Shown here in pieces: positions 63,592 to 64,000 of a stretch of DNA of 64,000 bases. Location: positions 95,539,948-95,603,947 of the forward strand of contig NC_084835.1 in the NCBI RefSeq assembly GCF_033115175.1. The letters run 5' to 3'. This DNA is from Lepus europaeus. Its lineage: Eukaryota; Chordata; Mammalia; Lagomorpha; Leporidae. Position numbers and translations under genes: made by a program. Numbering within the stretch: position 1 is the first letter of the stretch; every line of letters starts with the position of its first letter. Below the pieces are notes generated by a model, which worked only from the letters and a program-made list of their open reading frames with translations, was not told the DNA's origin and ran no database searches.

Positions 63592-63650
63592 GGAGCTCTT
63601 TTTTGATGCATATTTAACCTGGAAACCAAACTCCTCTGGCGGCCCAGGCA

Positions 63651-63716
63651 TTTTTTTTTTTTTTTTTAATTACAGTGCAATGGAGCAACCATTCTAGCTA
63701 GTTTTTTTTTTTTTTT
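63651..63716. repeat. Two T-homopolymer tracts
   Basis: T-runs at 63651-63667 and 63702-63716 (plus reading). They could be remnants of retroposon tails, but no element body adjoins. Confidence 0.7.
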
Positions 63717-64000
63717 AATGTCTAGTATATTTTTAAAAACTTTCTGGGTTGTGACAGTAGAAATCCAGGCAAGTTCCCACTTTAGAGAACCCTGGAGAAC
63801 CTTCGAGAAAAGACCTAACACTGAAGAGCTGTGCTCGTCCAGCGGTGGTGAGGACTCTGCTCCCTGCGAAGAAGCATCACGCTCCCGCCGTCAGGAGGCT
63901 GTAAGCTGCTTTTTTACAAGTCCACCGCAAACAAAACATTAGTACTAAATCTATTGATGAACATCATTTTAACAAACGCTTTTAAGAAAGAGCTTTGCAA

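Larger units (their letters stand above)
36321..64000. other. Intergenic region upstream of IER3IP1 (SKOR2 side)
   Basis: No recognisable gene. By mammalian gene order the next locus should be SKOR2, beyond the right edge. Stretches without an assigned repeat include 40100-41900, 45195-45680, 48910-49790, 50160-52375, 52725-55000, 56940-58600 and 59290-63240. The last has the lowest repeat content and is the likeliest place for conserved regulatory DNA. Confidence 0.6.

Overview
This is mammalian nuclear DNA. The interspersed repeats point to a lagomorph, most likely a leporid (rabbit or hare). I counted 48 copies of tRNA-derived C-repeat SINEs with heads such as GGGGCCGGCGCTGTGG or GGCCGGCGCCGCGGCTCA. 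Older pan-mammalian repeats (MIR, L2, L1, MaLR LTRs and a Tigger-like element) lie between them. Nothing bacterial or plasmid-like is present. Most open frames are chance frames or SINE sequence.

The one protein-coding gene I can read completely is IER3IP1, on the minus strand. Coding exon 1 is 36069-36159, exon 2 is 15028-15129 and exon 3 is 13496-13551. Together they encode 82 residues with consensus splice sites. Its CpG-island promoter spans about 35480-36320, intron 1 is about 20.9 kb, and the 3'UTR runs down to an AATAAA at 12411-12416.

A second CpG island (about 6650-7490) lies roughly 5 kb past the IER3IP1 poly(A) signal. In the mammalian order HDHD2 - IER3IP1 - SKOR2, with all three genes on one strand, this is where the HDHD2 promoter belongs. 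I call it the probable HDHD2 promoter and non-coding first exon. In that case bases 1 to about 6650 are HDHD2 intron 1. I found no HDHD2 coding exon there.

Layout: 1-6650, probable HDHD2 intron 1 with SINEs and an old L1 piece. 6650-7490, CpG-island promoter. 7490-12395, intergenic. 12395-36220, IER3IP1. Its intron 1 holds a 3'-terminal L1 fragment in antisense cut up by SINEs (23230-27910), a MaLR LTR, a Tigger-like element, a four-SINE head-to-tail stack (28967-30316) and a solo endogenous-retrovirus LTR (32702-33368). 36320-64000, the upstream intergenic region toward SKOR2. This contains a second solo LTR of the same family in opposite orientation (47814-48499), a MaLR LTR, a likely third LTR, many SINEs and MIRs, and a stretch poor in recognisable repeats (59.3-63.2 kb) with a perfect palindromic CRE.

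I see no convincing new biological system. The best observations are the two solo LTRs with intact 4-bp target duplications, matching R-U5 but unlike U3 regions; the SINE stack built at one repeatedly duplicated target site; a 61-bp tandem duplication; two exon-like cassettes with good splice signals; and a UPR-like ACGTGG core in the IER3IP1 promoter.
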